Source: an uncultured Pelagibacteraceae bacterium
GTDB taxonomy: Bacteria; Pseudomonadota; Alphaproteobacteria; Pelagibacterales; Pelagibacteraceae
Direction of reading: 5' to 3'
Assembly (NCBI GenBank): GCA_902569975.1
Contig: CACFWD010000002.1
Coordinates: forward strand, 49,530-113,529
Length of the DNA: 64,000 nucleotides
How positions within the stretch are numbered: the stretch's first letter is position 1; each line of letters starts with the position of its first letter. The notes beneath the pieces are model-generated. The model was not told the DNA's origin, searched no databases, and saw only the letters and a program-made list of their open reading frames with translations. Made by a program: the position numbers and the translations under genes. Positions 53,513-63,383 of the stretch are shown here, in pieces.

Positions 53513-55993
53513 TTAGCTTAGATTTAAATTTTTTAATATTTTAAAAGGATTTTCAGTATCAGATTTCTTTGAAGAAAATTTTTTGAATCTTTTTTTAGGT
53601 TTATATTTAAAAAATATTTCCTCATTTTTTTCAGAGACCTCATAATTCATTTTTTTAATTAAACTTTTAAATTTTTCTTTACTACAACCAAGTAGATTCA
53701 GCATTTCTGGAATCAATTTTATATTTTTATTTTCTTCAAATCCAGAATTAATTATTTTTACAAATAATCTTTCTAAGATGTCAATTCTTACAAAAAAATT
53801 GTCAAATCTTTCAAATCCACAGAGCAGCATAAAATTTTGATTTTTTTTATCTTTATCATCTATAAAATTTAAACCAAATGTAGGAGGTTTTAATTTAAAG
53901 TACTTTTGATGATAATTTTTCCACAATAAAGTTCTTATTGTTACTGGTTCTGGCTTGATTAACTTATGTAAGAAAATATGATATCTACCAAATTTTACTC
54001 CTAACTCTCTTAAAGTTTTTCTTTCACTTTGACCTAAATTTTTTAAATATTCATAAACATTTTCTCTTTTTAACACCCCATTATTTTCATAGAGTTGGTA
54101 AGCCAAAGCCTTTATTGAAGAATTTTTATCTTTAAGATTTTTTAAATCTATCAAACTTTGCAATACTGTATTTATTTTATTTTCTAACCATTTTTTTATA
54201 AATGATTCTAGTTTTTTTCTTTGATCTTGCTCAAGAATATCATCAACAATCAATTCAAAATTTGGATTTAGATAATCATTACCAGATGTTAGTTTTGCTA
54301 TTGAAAAATCTTTCCAGTAAATTTTGAAATCTTCTTTAAGCTCTATAAGTCCTGTATCAATTATACTTTGAATCCTTTTTTCTAATTCTGGACCAATAGT
54401 TTGTCTTGCTGCTTTTTTAAGGGATTTGATATCTGTTTCCAAAGCACCTTTTTTTAGATCTAATTTTAATTTTAAGCCATTAATTTTACCTATGAATTGA
54501 TCATCAATTTTCACATCGTTATTATCAAGTATCTCTATTTTAAATTCCATGTCTTGTTTTAAACCTCTTGAGAGTATGCTTGCTCTTTTATCAATGAAAG
54601 TTTTTGTAAGTTCTTCATGCAGTCTATCTGAAAGTCTATCTTCTAACAATTTTGTTTTTTCAATCCAGTAATTTTGATTTTCAGTCCAATTATTTTTATT
54701 TGAAACATATGACCAAGTCCTGACATTTGCAATTCTATTTGATAAAGAATCTACATTTCCATCTAATTTGTCCAATTTCATTAGCTGTAATCTCATATAT
54801 TCATCAGTAATTTCGCCCTTTTCACTTGATAGAAATTTAAATACATTTTCAATTACCTCATAATGATTTCCATAAGTCTTTTTTACAAAATCTGGTATTT
54901 GACAACATTCCCATAACAAATTGAGTGTTTTGTTGTCAAAATTTATATTTTCAAGATTTTTATCTCTAAGAAAATATTTTAAGGCTTTTTCATCTTCACA
55001 TTCATGAATTTTTCTTAACCATTCCTTGTGAGGCCTTTCCTCTAATGATTTAATTAAGTTATACGGACTATCAAAATTAAGATTTGAATTTCTCCAAAAT
55101 AGAGATCGAATTTCTTCAAATTTATGATTTTCTAATAAATTAACTTCTTCTGCATTTATTTCTTTACAATTCCCTGTAATGCCAAAAGTACCATCATTTA
55201 GATATCTTCCAGCTCTACCAGCAATTTGTCCAATTTCAGATAAGTTAAGTTTTCTAAGTTTTTTTCCATCAAATTTTCTTAAATTAGAAAAATAAACATT
55301 ATCTAAATCCATGTTAATACCCATCCCAATGGCATCTGTAGCTACCAAAAAATCTACATCTCCTGATTGATATAATTCCACTTGGGAATTTCTTGTTTTT
55401 GGACTCAATGAACCCATAACAATAGCAGCGCCACCTTTTTGTCTTCTTATTAATTCAGCAATTCCATACACATCTTCTGCTGAAAAAGCTATGATAGCAG
55501 TTTTTCTATTAATTCTAGAAATTTTTTTATGACCTGAGTAAGAAAGTTTTGATAGTCTTTCTCTGTTTATAAATTCAATATCATCATCCAATTTTGAAAT
55601 TATTTTTTTTATTGTATTAGAGCCCATTAACATTGTTAGTTTGCTACCCCTTGTATTTAAAAGTCTGTCGGTAAAAATATGGCCTCTTTCATGATCAGCA
55701 CACATTTGAATTTCATCTACACCAACAAACTCTAAAGATTTATCGATTGGCATTGATTCAACCGTGCATAAATAATACTTTGCATCAGGAGGAATTATTT
55801 TTTCTTCTCCAGTAATTAGAGCAACTTTATTTTGTCCAACTTTGTTAATTACTTTGTCATACACTTCTCTTGCTAATAATCTTAATGGAAAACCAATCAT
55901 CCCGGTATCAAAAGACAACATTGTTTCAATTGCTAAGTGTGTTTTCCCGGTGTTTGTTGGTCCTAAAACAGCTGTAATTTTATTTTTTGTCAT
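53513..55993 (-). CDS. SUV3-like superfamily II RNA helicase
   Basis: An 826-aa helicase of the alphaproteobacterial/mitochondrial SUV3 type. Walker A GPTNTGKT (11-18), DEIQ in VDEIQMCADHERGH, motif VI IGQIAGRAGRYLNDG and the SUV3-specific GFPLRLLAREVYDK region are present. Mitochondrial SUV3 unwinds RNA for PNPase-driven decay, so a role in RNA turnover is likely but not shown; pnp is elsewhere in this window. The C-terminal third has the helical SUV3 domain and a basic tail. Confidence 0.9.
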   Translation of the reverse strand: MTKNKITAVLGPTNTGKTHLAIETMLSFDTGMIGFPLRLLAREVYDKVINKVGQNKVALITGEEKIIPPDAKYYLCTVESMPIDKSLEFVGVDEIQMCADHERGHIFTDRLLNTRGSKLTMLMGSNTIKKIISKLDDDIEFINRERLSKLSYSGHKKISRINRKTAIIAFSAEDVYGIAELIRRQKGGAAIVMGSLSPKTRNSQVELYQSGDVDFLVATDAIGMGINMDLDNVYFSNLRKFDGKKLRKLNLSEIGQIAGRAGRYLNDGTFGITGNCKEINAEEVNLLENHKFEEIRSLFWRNSNLNFDSPYNLIKSLEERPHKEWLRKIHECEDEKALKYFLRDKNLENINFDNKTLNLLWECCQIPDFVKKTYGNHYEVIENVFKFLSSEKGEITDEYMRLQLMKLDKLDGNVDSLSNRIANVRTWSYVSNKNNWTENQNYWIEKTKLLEDRLSDRLHEELTKTFIDKRASILSRGLKQDMEFKIEILDNNDVKIDDQFIGKINGLKLKLDLKKGALETDIKSLKKAARQTIGPELEKRIQSIIDTGLIELKEDFKIYWKDFSIAKLTSGNDYLNPNFELIVDDILEQDQRKKLESFIKKWLENKINTVLQSLIDLKNLKDKNSSIKALAYQLYENNGVLKRENVYEYLKNLGQSERKTLRELGVKFGRYHIFLHKLIKPEPVTIRTLLWKNYHQKYFKLKPPTFGLNFIDDKDKKNQNFMLLCGFERFDNFFVRIDILERLFVKIINSGFEENKNIKLIPEMLNLLGCSKEKFKSLIKKMNYEVSEKNEEIFFKYKPKKRFKKFSSKKSDTENPFKILKNLNLS

Positions 55994-56133
55994 ATCTATT
56001 ATTGGTATATCTTTTTTTTAACCTACCAGATATTGTTGGCCTTAAAGAACAAAAAAGGACTAAAACATGTCCGAATCGTTAAATAAAATGTTCTCATTAT
56101 TTTTAAATTTTAATTATATTGATTAAATTAGGA

Positions 56134-56565
56134 TTAACCGCCAGGACCTAAATTTAAGGGATTTACTTTTAAATTTTTCCAAACTCCTGATGCTGAGGCT
56201 ATAATTTTATCATTACAATTTAATTCACAAAATACAAAAATTAACGTTTTTGTTTTTTTTAATATTTTAGCTTTACCAATAATTTCGTCTCCAGTTTTTG
56301 AAGTTCCAATAAATTTAAGATCTAAAGAAATTGTTACACATGGAGCATTACCTGCAGAACGATGAGCTGCGGTTCCCGCTCCTGCATCAATTAGTGCTGC
56401 AAGATATCCTCCATGAGTAATACCTAAAGCATTTAAATGATTTTCATTAATTGTTGATTTAAATTCATATTCTATTTCAGAAACATTTCTAAATAATACT
56501 CCGCCATTATGCTTCATAAAACCAGATTTCAAACTAATTTGTTCAAATTTTTCAAAGTCGGCCAT
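56134..56565 (-). CDS. PaaI-family thioesterase (hot-dog fold)
   Basis: A 143-aa hot-dog fold thioesterase. Motif NALGITHGGYLAALIDAGAGTAA is the PaaI/YdiI-type helix with the catalytic Asp region, followed by TISLDLKFIGTS. It should hydrolyse an acyl-CoA; substrate unknown. No paa genes are nearby. It has its own divergent promoter region facing the glycosyltransferase. Confidence 0.85.
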   Translation of the reverse strand: MADFEKFEQISLKSGFMKHNGGVLFRNVSEIEYEFKSTINENHLNALGITHGGYLAALIDAGAGTAAHRSAGNAPCVTISLDLKFIGTSKTGDEIIGKAKILKKTKTLIFVFCELNCNDKIIASASGVWKNLKVNPLNLGPGG

Positions 56566-56695
56566 TACACCTACAGTATTAGTGTTAAAATAATTATGAT
56601 TACAAACACAATAATAAAAAATAATATTACTGATTTTTGTAAGGATATATTCATAATTTAATAATATAATAAATAATTATCAAAATAAATTTAAA

Positions 56696-57553
56696 ATGGT
56701 AAATAATAAATTATCTATATTAATAATTCTTTATGAAGAAAATTATCAAATTGTCAACAAGTGCTTGGAGCAAATAAAAGATCATAGAATAATTGTCATA
56801 GATAATGCTAATGATCAATCTTTAAAAGATAAAATAATTAAAAATCACAAAATTTATAAATATTTTTTGAACAAAAAAAACGTAGGCTTTTCTAAAGCTG
56901 CAAATCAGGGTATTTTAGAGTGTGATACTGAATATTTATTGATATTAGGTGCAGATTGTTTGATTACTAACAAAGATATAAGACAATTAATTTTTGCTAA
57001 AGAAAAATATGAAAATTGTTTTTTAGTTGCACCAACATTTTTTGATGAAGAGGGAAGATATACTTATAATGGAGGACCATTATCAGAAAATGCTCCAAAA
57101 AATGTTGTTCTTAAAAATTACGGAGATGTTTGTGTAGATTCAATTTTAACTTCAACAGTGTTATTTAAAGTAAGCGATATTAAAGATTTAGGATTATTTG
57201 ATGAAAGTTTTTTTTTATATTTTTTGGATGAAGATCTCTGCAGGAGAATAAAAAAAATTAATAAAACGATTATTCAAGTATACGACGCAAAAGTAACGCA
57301 TACTCATGGACAACTCAAAATTAAGAATAAATTAAAAAAAATGTTTTTCAGACATTACTATTTTGATTATGATGAATTGTATTATTTATTTAAAATTAAT
57401 TTGCACGAAAAAAAATACAATGAGGTAAAAAACAAAATTTCTAAATATATAATTAAGATGCTAATTAATTTATTGATTATGAGAATTGACAAAGGCATTT
57501 ATTATCTAGCTAAAATTTTAGCATTTCAAAAATTTAAAAGATTACTAAAATAA
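56696..57553 (+). CDS. Family 2 glycosyltransferase
   Basis: A 285-aa GT-A fold enzyme. LSILIILYEENYQIV (start of the fold), VIDNAND, KKNVGFSKAANQGI, ILGADCLI (in place of DDD/DxD) and the acceptor-region ESFFLYFLDEDLCRRIKK are typical of GT2 rhamnosyl-type transferases. It could decorate a surface glycan. The lone gene stands outside a polysaccharide cluster, followed by tRNA-Arg on the other strand. Confidence 0.87.
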   Translation: MVNNKLSILIILYEENYQIVNKCLEQIKDHRIIVIDNANDQSLKDKIIKNHKIYKYFLNKKNVGFSKAANQGILECDTEYLLILGADCLITNKDIRQLIFAKEKYENCFLVAPTFFDEEGRYTYNGGPLSENAPKNVVLKNYGDVCVDSILTSTVLFKVSDIKDLGLFDESFFLYFLDEDLCRRIKKINKTIIQVYDAKVTHTHGQLKIKNKLKKMFFRHYYFDYDELYYLFKINLHEKKYNEVKNKISKYIIKMLINLLIMRIDKGIYYLAKILAFQKFKRLLK

Positions 57554-57557
57554 ATTT

Positions 57558-57634
57558 TGGTGCACCTCGAAGGAGTCGAACCCTCAACCTGCTGATCCGT
57601 AGTCAGCCGCTCTATCCAATTGAGCTAGAGGTGC
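57558..57634 (-). tRNA. tRNA-Arg (anticodon ACG)
   Basis: On the minus strand the acceptor stem GCACCTC (57634 downward) pairs with GAGGTGC, followed by A and an encoded CCA (ending at 57558). Anticodon arm GCTGA-CTACGGA-TCAGC gives anticodon ACG, read as ICG after deamination, for CGN codons. T arm GAGGG-TTCGACT-CCTTC. 77 bases. It lies between the glycosyltransferase and the thiolase gene. Confidence 0.96.
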
Positions 57635-57703
57635 TGATTGGAAATAACCTTAATTATATAGTATTATCATGTTTTAATATAATTTGTTAAAACATATTTG
57701 AAA

Positions 57704-58879
57704 ATGACAGATAAAATTAACGAAGTTGTAATAGTGGCAGCTGCTAGAACACCAATTGGTACTTATAAAGGTTCATTAAGCAATATAAAAGCTGATAAAC
57801 TCGGATCTATAGTTATTGAAGAAGTTATCAATCGAGCAAAGATAAACAAAACAGATATTGATGAAGTAATAATGGGTCAGGTTTTAACCGCAGGAACTGG
57901 ACAAAACCCTGCTCGACAAGCTGCAATAAATGCTGGGTTGTCAAAATCAATACCAGCACACTTAGTCAATCAGGTGTGTGGTTCTGGCTTAAGATCTGTT
58001 ATTTCTGGATTTCAGACAGTAAAACTTAATGAAGCGAAATATTTAGTTTGTGGTGGTCAAGAAAATATGTCTTTAGCCCCACATACATTATCATATAGAA
58101 ACAAAAAAAAATTATCTGAGGACATGTTATTGGATAGCATGATTAATGATGGTTTAATGGATGCATTTAATAATTATCATATGGGAGTAACAGCAGAAAA
58201 TATTGCAAGTAAATTAAAAATTCCAAGAGATGAACAGGATGATTTTGCTTTGAAATCTCAAATTAAAGCTCAAATAAGTTTAGAAAAGAGGAAATTTGAT
58301 AATGAGTTAGTAAAAGTAAATTTAGATGATTGTTATTTAGATAAAGACGAACACCCTAGAAAAAATTTAAAAATTGAGGACTTAAAAAAATTGAAGACTG
58401 TCTTTAAAAATAATGGAACTGTAACACCTGGAAATTCGTCAGGTGTAAATGATGGTGCAGCAGCTGTATTACTCTCATCTCTGGATGAAGCAGAAAAAAA
58501 ATCTTTAAACCCTCTTGTAAAAATTGTTTCCTGGTCTTCTGTGGGAGTTGATCCATCATTAATGGGCTTAGGTCCTATAGGTGCTGTGAGGTCTGCTTTA
58601 AAAAAGGCAAACTGGAAAATGGATGAAGTTGATTTATTTGAAATTAATGAAGCTTTCGCAGCACAAAGTATAGCTGTGATTAAAGAATTAGCTATCAATG
58701 AAGAAAAAGTTAACGTGAATGGAGGTGCAATAGCATTAGGTCATCCTATAGGTGCATCTGGAACTAGAATTCTGGTAACTTTGATTTACGAAATGCTCAG
58801 ACAAAATAAAAGTAAAGGCTGCGCAACACTCTGTATCGGTGGTGGAATGGGTATAGCAATTTGTGTAGAAAAAGTTTAA
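57704..58879 (+). CDS. Acetyl-CoA acetyltransferase (thiolase)
   Basis: Thiolase that condenses or cleaves acetoacetyl-CoA. The acyl-Cys is in VNQVCGSGLRSV, with NGGAIALGHPIGASGTR (active-site His) and the C-terminal CIGGGMGIAICVEK (second Cys). Sequence style is that of the biosynthetic type (PhaA/AtoB). I use the ATG at 57704 (391 aa); a TTG two codons earlier is possible. No PHB synthesis genes are adjacent, so the pathway is open. Confidence 0.93.
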   Translation: MTDKINEVVIVAAARTPIGTYKGSLSNIKADKLGSIVIEEVINRAKINKTDIDEVIMGQVLTAGTGQNPARQAAINAGLSKSIPAHLVNQVCGSGLRSVISGFQTVKLNEAKYLVCGGQENMSLAPHTLSYRNKKKLSEDMLLDSMINDGLMDAFNNYHMGVTAENIASKLKIPRDEQDDFALKSQIKAQISLEKRKFDNELVKVNLDDCYLDKDEHPRKNLKIEDLKKLKTVFKNNGTVTPGNSSGVNDGAAAVLLSSLDEAEKKSLNPLVKIVSWSSVGVDPSLMGLGPIGAVRSALKKANWKMDEVDLFEINEAFAAQSIAVIKELAINEEKVNVNGGAIALGHPIGASGTRILVTLIYEMLRQNKSKGCATLCIGGGMGIAICVEKV

Positions 58880-58992
58880 ATGCTTTTTCTTTTAAATTTT
58901 TTTTCTAAAAGAATTTTTTGGATCCAAAATTGACTATCAAGTTGATTTAGATCTTTATTTTCTAAATAACGTAGTATTAATTTTTTTAACAT
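58876..58992 (-). CDS. Possible 38-residue basic microprotein
   Basis: A 38-aa minus-strand frame whose stop overlaps the thiolase stop by a few bases. The sequence starts MLKKLILRYLENK and continues with a Trp-containing amphipathic stretch and a basic end (KKFKRKSI). There is no clear ribosome-binding site. It fills the gap between the thiolase and aceE. Could be chance in AT-rich DNA; I list it because its composition is protein-like. Confidence 0.3.
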   Translation of the reverse strand: MLKKLILRYLENKDLNQLDSQFWIQKILLEKKFKRKSI

Positions 58993-59086
58993 AATGTGAT
59001 ACTACAGGCTAAGATTGTTCAAAATTTGCACAAATTGTGACGAAAATTACAAATTATTGTTAATTTTTAGTGTATAAGTTAAAAAA

Positions 59087-62000
59087 ATGAGCGAAAAATT
59101 ATTTGTTCCTGATATCGGTGATTTTGAAAATGTAGAAGTAATTGAAATTTTAGTAAGAGAGGGTGAAGAAATTTTAAAAAATGATCCAGTCATAACAATT
59201 GAAAGTGATAAGTCTAGTGTTGAAATACCATCAACTATTTCTGGTAAAATAGAATCTATCAAAGTAAAAGTTGGTGACAAGGTTTCAAAAGGAGATTTAA
59301 TTCTAAATATATTAAGCTCTGACCAAAAGTCCTCTACATCTATAGTAATTCCAAAAGACACTGAAAATTTGATTTTAGAGGCAGAAAATGCTCTTAAAAA
59401 ACCACAAAAACAAATATCTCAAATAGAAATAGATAAACCAAAGATTATTCAAACTGTTAAGGATGGCGATTTAGACCCACAAGAGACTAACGAGTGGTTA
59501 GAGTCGTTAACTGCAGTTATAGAAAAAGATGGCAATCAAAGAGCGCATTATCTAATTAAAGAGTTAATAAATAAAGCATATACGGAAGGCGCTAATATTC
59601 CTTACACTCAGAACACTCCATATATAAATACAATTCCAACTAATGAAGAAAAAAAATCAAATGGTGATCAGAATATAGAGAGAAGAATTAGATCTTTAAT
59701 TAGGTGGAATGCTGCAGCAATGGTTGTAAGAGCAAACAAGAAGTTTCCGGAACTAGGAGGTCACATTGGGACGTTTGCTTCTGCTGCAACACTCTACGAT
59801 GTTGGAATGAATCATTTTTGGAGAGCAAAGAATAATAAGTTTGGGGGAGATTTAATCTATTTTCAAGGACATAGTGCACCTGGAATGTATGCAAGAGCAT
59901 TTCTTGAGGGAAGACTTAATGAAAAACAGTTGGATAGTTTTAGACAAGAAGTTAACCCGGGTGGCTTATCATCTTACCCTCACCCATGGTTGATGCCTAA
60001 GTTTTGGCAATTCCCAACTGTTTCAATGGGATTAGGTCCAATGTTAGCAATCTATCAAGCAAGATATATGAAATATTTAATTAATAGAGGTTTAATTAGA
60101 GATGAGGGAAGAAAAGTTTGGGCTTTTTTGGGAGATGGAGAAATGGATGAACCAGAATCCTTAGGTGCAATTGGTTTAGCTGCAAGAGAAAAATTAGACA
60201 ATCTGATTTTTGTGATTAATTGTAATTTGCAAAGACTGGATGGACCCGTCCGAGGTAATGGTAAAATCATACAAGAGCTAGAGGGAATTTTTAGAGGCGC
60301 TGGATGGAATGTAATTAAAGTTATTTGGGGATCATATTGGGACTCATTATTAGCAAACGATAAAACTGGACACTTAGTAAAAACAATGAATGAAACTGTT
60401 GATGGTGAGTATCAAGCAATGAAAGCAAGGGATGGCGCTTATGTAAGAGAGAAATTTTTTGGAAAATATCCAGAAACTAGTGAATTGGTATCAAGTTTAT
60501 CAGATAAAGATATTTGGAGACTTAACAGAGGTGGGCATGATCCACATAAAGTATTCGCAGCTTACGATAAGGCATCAAAAAGTATTGGAAGTCCAACGGT
60601 AGTAATTGCAAAGACTATAAAAGGTTATGGAATGGGTAAAAGTGGAGAAAGTGTTAATACAACACATCAAACTAAAAAATTAGGTATAGATGATCTAATG
60701 TATTACAGAGATAGATTCGATGTACCTTTAACTGACCAACAAGTAAAAAATATTGAATATTATAAACCGGATCAAAATTCTCCAGAAATAAAATATTTAA
60801 AAGAAAGAAGACTTCAATTAGGTGGATTCATTCCTGAGAGAACAACTTATGCAAAACCAATAAAGGCTCCCCCAAAAAATATTTTTGATAATATGAAAGA
60901 GTCCACTGGGCAAAAAGAAATGTCTACAACAATGGCCCTAGTTCGAATGCTTACAAATCTTTTAAGAGACAAGAATGTTGCTCCAAGATTGGTACCGATT
61001 ATTCCTGATGAAGCTAGAACTTTTGGCATGGAAGGTTTTTTTCAAAAAATTGGTATTTATGCTCATGAGGGACAGAAATATGAGCCTGAAGACTCTGCAC
61101 AATTAAGCTCTTACAGAGAAGATAAAAGCGGACAAGTTTTGGAGGAAGGAATTAATGAGGCTGGCGCAATGTCTTCTTGGATTGCAGCAGGAACTTCTTA
61201 TACAAATCATGATATTGAGATGATACCTATTTACCTTTTTTACTCGATGTTTGGTTTTCAAAGAATTGGAGATTTTGCATGGGCGGGTGCAGATAGTCAG
61301 TCTAGAGGATTTTTGATTGGTGCTACAGCTGGCAGAACAACTTTAGCAGGAGAAGGTCTACAGCATCAAGATGGTCATAGTCATCTTATGGCTTCAACTA
61401 TTCCCAACTGTGTATCATATGATCCCACATTTCATTACGAATTAGCAGTTATTTTTAGAGATGGATTAAAACGTATGCATGAAAAAAAAGAGAATATTTT
61501 CTTCTACATTACAACTATGAACGAAAATTACCCTCATCCAGCTATGCCCAAAGATAGATCTTGTGAAGAGGGAATCTTAAAAGGAATGTATAAAATTAAA
61601 GAATTTAATAAATACAAAAAAACTAAAATCCAATTTTTGGGATCGGGCACAATTTTAAGAGAAATGATTGCAGGTGCCGAAATATTACAAAAAGAATATC
61701 AAATAGATAGTGAGATTTGGAGTGTGACAAGTTTTAATGAGTTAAGAAAAGATGGTCTAGAAGTAGAAAGATATAATCTTCTAAATCCAGACAAGGAACC
61801 AAAGAAGTCTTATGTTGAAAATTGTTTAGGCAAAACGGAAGGACCTATATTAGCTGCTTCAGATTATATGAGAATGAATTCAGATCAAATAAGACCCTAC
61901 GTAAATAAAAGTTTTTATTCACTAGGAACAGATGGCTTTGGACGAAGTGATACTAGAAAAAATTTAAGAAATTTTTTTGAAGTTGATAAGGAGCATGTTG

Positions 62001-62116
62001 TTACTTATGGATTAAGTGTATTAGCCAAAGAACAGCTTATATCATCTAAGTACGCTAAAGATGCAATTAAAAAATATAAAATAGATATTAATAAACCAAT
62101 GCCAACAAAATTATAA
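59087..62116 (+). CDS. aceE: Pyruvate dehydrogenase E1 (homodimeric AceE type) with fused N-terminal lipoyl domain
   Basis: Thiamine-diphosphate E1 that decarboxylates pyruvate and loads the acetyl group on lipoyl-E2. Residues about 140-1009 align well, motif by motif, with E. coli AceE: GDGEMDEPESLGAIGLAAREK, INCNLQRLDGPVRGN, NRGGHDPHKVFAAY and EGLQHQDGHSHL. Residues 1-80 are a biotinyl/lipoyl domain with the modified Lys42 in IESDKSSVEI, absent from E. coli AceE (887 aa). The fused domain closely matches that of the adjacent E2. aceF starts at its stop codon (TAATG). Confidence 0.95.
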   Translation: MSEKLFVPDIGDFENVEVIEILVREGEEILKNDPVITIESDKSSVEIPSTISGKIESIKVKVGDKVSKGDLILNILSSDQKSSTSIVIPKDTENLILEAENALKKPQKQISQIEIDKPKIIQTVKDGDLDPQETNEWLESLTAVIEKDGNQRAHYLIKELINKAYTEGANIPYTQNTPYINTIPTNEEKKSNGDQNIERRIRSLIRWNAAAMVVRANKKFPELGGHIGTFASAATLYDVGMNHFWRAKNNKFGGDLIYFQGHSAPGMYARAFLEGRLNEKQLDSFRQEVNPGGLSSYPHPWLMPKFWQFPTVSMGLGPMLAIYQARYMKYLINRGLIRDEGRKVWAFLGDGEMDEPESLGAIGLAAREKLDNLIFVINCNLQRLDGPVRGNGKIIQELEGIFRGAGWNVIKVIWGSYWDSLLANDKTGHLVKTMNETVDGEYQAMKARDGAYVREKFFGKYPETSELVSSLSDKDIWRLNRGGHDPHKVFAAYDKASKSIGSPTVVIAKTIKGYGMGKSGESVNTTHQTKKLGIDDLMYYRDRFDVPLTDQQVKNIEYYKPDQNSPEIKYLKERRLQLGGFIPERTTYAKPIKAPPKNIFDNMKESTGQKEMSTTMALVRMLTNLLRDKNVAPRLVPIIPDEARTFGMEGFFQKIGIYAHEGQKYEPEDSAQLSSYREDKSGQVLEEGINEAGAMSSWIAAGTSYTNHDIEMIPIYLFYSMFGFQRIGDFAWAGADSQSRGFLIGATAGRTTLAGEGLQHQDGHSHLMASTIPNCVSYDPTFHYELAVIFRDGLKRMHEKKENIFFYITTMNENYPHPAMPKDRSCEEGILKGMYKIKEFNKYKKTKIQFLGSGTILREMIAGAEILQKEYQIDSEIWSVTSFNELRKDGLEVERYNLLNPDKEPKKSYVENCLGKTEGPILAASDYMRMNSDQIRPYVNKSFYSLGTDGFGRSDTRKNLRNFFEVDKEHVVTYGLSVLAKEQLISSKYAKDAIKKYKIDINKPMPTKL

Positions 62117-63375
62117 TGTCAGAAATTGAGATAAAAGTACCTAATATCGGAGATTTTAAAGATGTAGAAGTGATTGAGGTTTTAGTTTCTGAGGGCCAAA
62201 CTTTAAAAAAAAATGAACCTTTAATAACAATAGAGAGTGACAAGTCTAGCGTAGAAATTCCTTCAAATTTTGAGGGTAAAATTAAAACTTTAAAAACAAA
62301 GGTGGGAGATAAAGTTTCAGAGGGTGATTTGATCTTAATTTTAGAAAATATTAATGAAGTGAAAGAAAAAGTTGAAAAAAAACCAGAAATAAAAAAAGAG
62401 ATTAAAAAGACACAAGAAATTAAACCAGAGACACAAAAAATATCAACTGATCAAAATAAAATTTTTAATATACCATCTGCAAGTCCAAAGGTTCGAAAAT
62501 TTGCAAGAGAACTTGGGGTAGATATTAATCAAGTTGCAGGCAGTGAACGTAAAGGTAGAGTTATTGAGAGTGATATAAAATTATTTGTAGCTTCAAAATC
62601 TAATAACTTTATCAATAATGAGAATAAATATAATGAAAAGATAAAGCAAGAATACTCTCACTCAGAATTTGGAGAAGTAGAAAAAAAAGATATACCAAGG
62701 GTTAAAAAATTATCATCAAAATACTTGATGAATTCTTGGACAAATATTCCTCATGTAACAAATCATGATGAAGCAGATATCACAGAGTTAGAGGAATTTA
62801 GAACATCGCTTACTGATATATATACTGGTGAAAAAAAAAAAATTACACCTTTAGCTTTTATTGTCAAAGCATTGACTGCTTCATTGAAAAAATTTCCCAA
62901 TTTTAATAGCTCTATCGATGATATTGATGGTGGAAAAATGACTGTTAAAAAATATTATCACATCGGAATAGCTGTAGATACTCCACATGGTTTAATGGTT
63001 CCTAAGCTAAGAAATGCAGACAATAAAAATGTTAATCTTATAAGTTCTGAGCTTAAAAAGCTTAGTGACCAATGTAGAAATCTTAAAATTGATAAAAAAG
63101 AATTATTTGGAGGATCAATGACAATAACAAGTTTAGGTGGAATTGGAGGATCATTTTTCACACCTATTATAAATTTTCCTGAGGTTGCGATATTAGGAAT
63201 TGGAAGATCCGAAAAAAAACAAGTTTTCTTAGATGGAAAATTCGTTACAAGAATTATGTTGCCTTTATCATTGTCTTACGATCATAGAATTATTGATGGA
63301 GCAGAAGCTGCCCGTTTTAACAATGAGTTAAAAGAAAATTTAGGAAAAAACTTTGCTTATAAGTTAGCAGTTTAA
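62116..63375 (+). CDS. aceF: Dihydrolipoyllysine-residue acetyltransferase (E2 of pyruvate dehydrogenase)
   Basis: E2 core of the PDH complex. One lipoyl domain (residues about 1-80, Lys43 in IESDKSSVEI), a charged linker with repeats of K, E and Q, a peripheral-subunit-binding domain (about 120-155, SASPKVRKFARELGVDINQV) and the C-terminal catalytic domain with PLSLSYDHRIIDGAEAARF (catalytic His/Asp). 419 aa. Only one lipoyl domain, against three in E. coli; the second sits on E1. The E3 gene (lpd) is not in the window. Confidence 0.95.
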   Translation: MSEIEIKVPNIGDFKDVEVIEVLVSEGQTLKKNEPLITIESDKSSVEIPSNFEGKIKTLKTKVGDKVSEGDLILILENINEVKEKVEKKPEIKKEIKKTQEIKPETQKISTDQNKIFNIPSASPKVRKFARELGVDINQVAGSERKGRVIESDIKLFVASKSNNFINNENKYNEKIKQEYSHSEFGEVEKKDIPRVKKLSSKYLMNSWTNIPHVTNHDEADITELEEFRTSLTDIYTGEKKKITPLAFIVKALTASLKKFPNFNSSIDDIDGGKMTVKKYYHIGIAVDTPHGLMVPKLRNADNKNVNLISSELKKLSDQCRNLKIDKKELFGGSMTITSLGGIGGSFFTPIINFPEVAILGIGRSEKKQVFLDGKFVTRIMLPLSLSYDHRIIDGAEAARFNNELKENLGKNFAYKLAV

Positions 63376-63383
63376 AGCAGATT

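Noticed and set aside
56067-56126. A 19-codon frame (MSESLNKMFSLF...) upstream of the thioesterase gene, preceded by AGGA
   Set aside because: Too short to trust in DNA of this composition. It has no overlap or coupling to a neighbour and no similarity that I recognise.
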